Below, one piece after another: positions 7,468 to 9,350 of a DNA stretch of 9,350 nucleotides (position 1 is the first letter of the stretch; the number at the start of each line of letters is the position of its first letter). Source of the DNA: Anaerolineae bacterium (GTDB taxonomy: Bacteria; Chloroflexota; Anaerolineae; Aggregatilineales; Aggregatilineaceae); assembly GCA_020848665.1 (NCBI GenBank), contig JADLHR010000194.1:1-9350 (forward strand), written 5' to 3'. The notes below the pieces were generated by a model. It saw only the letters and a list, made by a program, of their open reading frames with translations. It searched no databases and was not told the origin of the DNA. A program made the position numbers and the translations under genes.

Positions 7468-8356
7468 GGTGGTTCCCCTCCCGGCCATAGAAGGCGAGGA
7501 AGATGTCCTCAAGATTCGGGTCCTGGCTGATCATGTTAACGACAGTGAACTCAGCCGCCTTCTTGACCACCGGATCGAGCGTGCCCGACACGGTGCAGCG
7601 CAGATGGCTGTTGGCCGCCGACAGATCGCGGATGCCCGGCACGCTCTCGAACGCGTGCAGCGGCGCCGGGCCGTCGAAGACGATCTCGATCTGGCGCAGC
7701 GCCTTCGCTTTCAGCGCGGCGACTTCCTCGACCGCCGCGAGCTTGCCCTCGCGGATGATGCCGACCCGGTCGCACACCCGCTCGACTTCCGGCAGGTTGT
7801 GCGACGAGAGGAAAACCGTCTGCCCGGCGTGGATCGCCTCGCGCACCAGCGCGTAAAACTCCTGCTGGATCAGCGGGTCGAGGCCGCTGGTTGGCTCGTC
7901 GAGAATCAGCAGCTCCGGCCTGTGCATGAACGCCTGGATCAGCCCGATCTTCTGGCGATTGCCGGACGAATAGGCCTTGACCTGCCTGGACAAATCGGCT
8001 TCCAGGCGCTCGGCGAGCTGGTGCACAAAGGCCCAGTCGACGCCGCCGCGCAGGTTCGCCAGATAGCGCAGGTTTTCCTCACCGGTCAGCTTGGGATACA
8101 GCGCGAGATCGCCGGGCAGAATGCCGGTCCGTGCATGGATCGCCAGGGTATCGTCATGCGCATCCAGGCCGAAGACGGTCGCGCGACCACTCGACGGGCG
8201 GATGTAATCCATCAGTATGCGGATGGTAGTGGACTTCCCGGCGCCGTTCGGTCCCAGAAAGCCGAACACCTCGCCCGGCTGCACGCTGAGATCGACCTCC
8301 ACAATCCCGCGCGACTTGCCGTAATACTTGGTGAGCCGTTCTGTTTGGATGATCAT
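7457..8356 (-). CDS. ABC transporter ATP-binding protein (second ABC-2 exporter), YSSGNRQ-signature subtype
   Basis: Cytoplasmic ATPase of 299 residues driving the permease at 6661-7467. Walker A is GPNGAGKS (35-42), Walker B LLILDEP (149-155), D-loop SGLD (157-160), and the switch histidine is H186 in SSHNLPE. The signature is YSSGNRQK (129-136) rather than LSGGQ, and the Q-loop place reads GILPGD (78-83) with no glutamine. Both variants are, as I recall, normal for the EcsA/BcrA-like branch of ABC-2 ATPases and need not mean loss of activity. The C-terminal region (about 215-299) is the usual accessory domain, ending NLEDIFLAFYGRE. The ATG at 8356 has an AAGGG ribosome site about 10 bases upstream and gives a normal N-terminus (MIIQTERLTKYYG). 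It is the first gene of a two-gene operon, with a good promoter about 120 bases upstream. Confidence 0.95.
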   Translation of the reverse strand: MIIQTERLTKYYGKSRGIVEVDLSVQPGEVFGFLGPNGAGKSTTIRILMDYIRPSSGRATVFGLDAHDDTLAIHARTGILPGDLALYPKLTGEENLRYLANLRGGVDWAFVHQLAERLEADLSRQVKAYSSGNRQKIGLIQAFMHRPELLILDEPTSGLDPLIQQEFYALVREAIHAGQTVFLSSHNLPEVERVCDRVGIIREGKLAAVEEVAALKAKALRQIEIVFDGPAPLHAFESVPGIRDLSAANSHLRCTVSGTLDPVVKKAAEFTVVNMISQDPNLEDIFLAFYGREGNHHAQ

Positions 8357-8479
8357 CCGGTCTTGCCCTTCTCAACGCGGGCCGTCGCTGGCGGCGGCTC
8401 TGCTCGGCTGTGAGCGCGCTCGCAGTGAGTGTCCGATAACCCCAGGGTACACCACGAAACTGCGCACGATCCCCCAATA

Positions 8480-8495
8480 ATTAGGGTACTCTAAT
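8480..8495. promoter_or_regulatory. Near-palindromic operator-like site over the -10 element
   Basis: The minus-strand sequence ATTAGAGTACCCTAAT is a 16-bp palindrome apart from one mismatched pair, centred on GTAC. It covers the -10 hexamer of the promoter for the ATPase/permease operon, a standard place for a dimeric repressor. No regulator gene is adjacent in the window, so the protein that would bind is unknown. Confidence 0.5.
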
Positions 8496-8511
8496 GATTT
8501 ATTTTGGTCAA
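8483..8511 (-). promoter_or_regulatory. Sigma-70-type promoter of the second ABC-2 operon
   Basis: On the minus strand a -35 TTGACC (8511-8506, five of six consensus bases) is followed after exactly 17 bases by a -10 TACCCT (8488-8483), which has the key T, A and final T. It lies in the most AT-rich patch of this part of the window and points at the ATPase gene starting at 8356, implying a leader of about 120 bases. It is the best promoter match I can find here. Confidence 0.55.
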
Positions 8512-8707
8512 GCTATACTCGCATCCTGCGATTCGGAGGCTGCCCGCAACTCGCGTGGCAGGTGCGCTTCGAACAGCGATCCTACCCCTCCGGCCATTCC
8601 CGATCAAATGCGCGCCGCCTGTGCCACCGGGCGAGCGTATCAAAGATAATCGCTGTTTTTGCCACGCCAGGCTGTCGCTGAGCCGCCAGTTCAGATGTCC
8701 GGCTGGC

Positions 8708-9334
8708 TCAGAGCAGATCGCGGAGCCGCCGAACAATGGCCTCCGACGGCGTACCGTAGGAGAACACGACCGCCAGCCGCCCCTCGCGATCGAGCGCGAA
8801 GCTGGACGCAGTGTGATCCACCATATAGTCGATCTCGCTGCCTTCCGGCTTGACCGCCTGGTAGTACACCCCAAACTCGCGTGCGACCGGCCGTAGCGCG
8901 TCGTCGTCGCCGGTCAGACCGATGAACCCCGGATCGAACGCGCCAATGTATTCCGCAAGGCGCTCCGGCGTGTCGCGCGCGCCGTCCACGCTGACAAAGA
9001 CAAACGCCACGTCCGAAGCCCGGCTGCCCAACTGCGCTTTGACGCGCTTGAACTCAGCCAGCGTCGTCGGGCAGACATCCGGACAGTGTGTGAAGCCGAA
9101 GAAAACCAGCGCGACCCGCCCGCGCAGATCAGAGAGGTGAAACGGCGCGCCGGTCTGATCGGCCAGCGAAAAATCGGCCAGCGCGCGCGGCGGGTCCAGC
9201 ACCGTGCCGGGCAGCGGCGTCGCAGTTGGCCCGGCGGGCGCCGCGCCGGAGCCACAGCCCGCCAGCAGCGCGATCAGGACCAGCGCCCCTGCCCCGGCGA
9301 GAAATCGCGTCATGTTTCTCATGGTCCCGCTCAT
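8708..9334 (-). CDS. SCO1/SenC family copper chaperone lipoprotein
   Basis: Membrane-anchored thioredoxin-fold protein of 208 residues acting outside the cytoplasmic membrane. SCO proteins deliver copper to the CuA site of cytochrome c oxidase subunit II or keep its cysteines reduced. Seen here: a lipoprotein signal peptide with lipobox LAGC (Cys27), a Pro/Ala-rich linker to about 50, then the fold from about 52. The CPDVC copper motif (Cys84, Cys88) follows FFGFTH, and the conserved third ligand is His174 in VDHTAS. All metal-binding residues are intact. Start choice: ATGs at 9334, 9322 and 9313 are all in frame and none has a strong ribosome site. I prefer 9334 because it overlaps a TGA stop as ATGA, typical of coupling to an upstream gene; 9322 is nearly as likely. 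No oxidase gene is visible in the window; one may lie beyond the right edge. Confidence 0.93.
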   Translation of the reverse strand: MSGTMRNMTRFLAGAGALVLIALLAGCGSGAAPAGPTATPLPGTVLDPPRALADFSLADQTGAPFHLSDLRGRVALVFFGFTHCPDVCPTTLAEFKRVKAQLGSRASDVAFVFVSVDGARDTPERLAEYIGAFDPGFIGLTGDDDALRPVAREFGVYYQAVKPEGSEIDYMVDHTASSFALDREGRLAVVFSYGTPSEAIVRRLRDLL

Positions 9335-9350
9335 TCCGCCGCCAGCGGCC
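9331..9350 (-). CDS. Possible 3' end of an upstream gene, partial
   Basis: On the minus strand the last bases of the window read as codons ending P-L-A-A-E and a TGA stop. That stop overlaps the ATG of the SCO1-type gene by the ATGA arrangement common in operons. Only five codons are visible, so this is an inference from the overlap, and the product cannot be named. An oxidase-related or other envelope gene would fit the neighbour. Confidence 0.3.

Larger units (their letters stand above)
8357..8707. other. Non-coding interval between the SCO1-type gene and the second ABC-2 operon
   Basis: About 350 bases with no supported gene; the open frames on both strands here are overlaps into the SCO1-type gene or lack ribosome sites. 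The left part (8357-8511) holds the operon leader, promoter and dyad. The right part (8512-8707) holds imperfect inverted repeats. One pairs CTGCC 8540-8544 with GGCAG 8557-8561. Another pairs AACAGCGAT 8572-8580 with ATCGCTGTT 8649-8657, followed on the plus strand by a T-run. A third pairs CTGAGCC 8678-8684 with GGCTCAG 8705-8711 across the end of the SCO1-type gene. No clear intrinsic terminator for that gene is visible on the minus strand. Confidence 0.6.

Noticed and set aside
7466..8413. Open frame of 315 codons on the plus strand
   Set aside because: Antisense to the second ABC-2 ATPase, with the same reverse-frame composition and no motif.
8678..8711. Hairpin at the end of the SCO1-type gene as an intrinsic terminator
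   Set aside because: Only about 10 bp with a bulge, it overlaps the stop codon, and no T-run follows it on the minus strand.
8491..8874. Open frames on both strands across the end of the SCO1-type gene
   Set aside because: They overlap a gene with intact catalytic residues, have no ribosome site and show no recognisable domain.
1..9350. Mobile element, CRISPR array, tRNA/rRNA gene, toxin-antitoxin or defence system
   Set aside because: No transposase or integrase motifs, no regularly spaced repeats, no RNA gene signatures and no small paired genes were found; the seven clear genes are familiar envelope families or a plain membrane protein.

Overview
The window is high-GC DNA, clearly above 60% G+C by eye, and reads as part of a bacterial chromosome. 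It carries seven well-supported protein genes plus one possible fragment. The best guess for the source is a Chloroflexota (Anaerolineae-like) bacterium. That guess rests on three things: the secreted protein at 2366-4168 combines an SH3-like domain, TolB-type repeats and a Cys-containing C-terminal domain whose style I remember from that phylum; several ABC-2 exporters lie close together; and an SCO1-type lipoprotein sits next to them. It is an inference, since there is no rRNA or marker gene to confirm it.

Layout from left to right. Positions 1-2051 (minus strand) hold a two-gene DrrAB-like exporter: an ATPase (2051 to 1137), then an ABC-2 permease whose last few residues run off the left edge. 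Positions 2052-2365 are a divergent intergenic region. Positions 2366-4168 (plus) encode a secreted SH3b/TolB-like beta-propeller protein of unknown role. Positions 4169-4274 are a convergent gap with a GC-rich hairpin. Positions 4275-4664 (minus) encode a small two-helix membrane protein. It lies downstream of a full-length MsbA/BmrA-type ABC exporter (4755 to about 6557, minus). A terminator-like hairpin at 6586-6621 separates that gene from a second ABC-2 exporter operon on the minus strand, made of an ATPase (8356-7457) and a permease (7467-6661) that overlap by 11 bp. Positions 8357-8707 are non-coding and contain the best promoter of the window, with a near-palindrome over its -10 element. 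Positions 8708-9334 (minus) encode an SCO1/SenC copper-chaperone lipoprotein. Its start codon overlaps a stop codon in an ATGA arrangement, suggesting an upstream gene just off the right edge.

Functionally this is an envelope and export neighbourhood: three separate ABC transport systems (two ATPase/permease pairs and one fused half-transporter), one secreted propeller protein, one small membrane protein and one copper/thiol lipoprotein. Nothing visible ties them into a single pathway. I found no mobile element, CRISPR array, RNA gene, toxin-antitoxin pair or defence system. I looked for a novel system and do not see convincing evidence of one; the findings below are modest, local observations.
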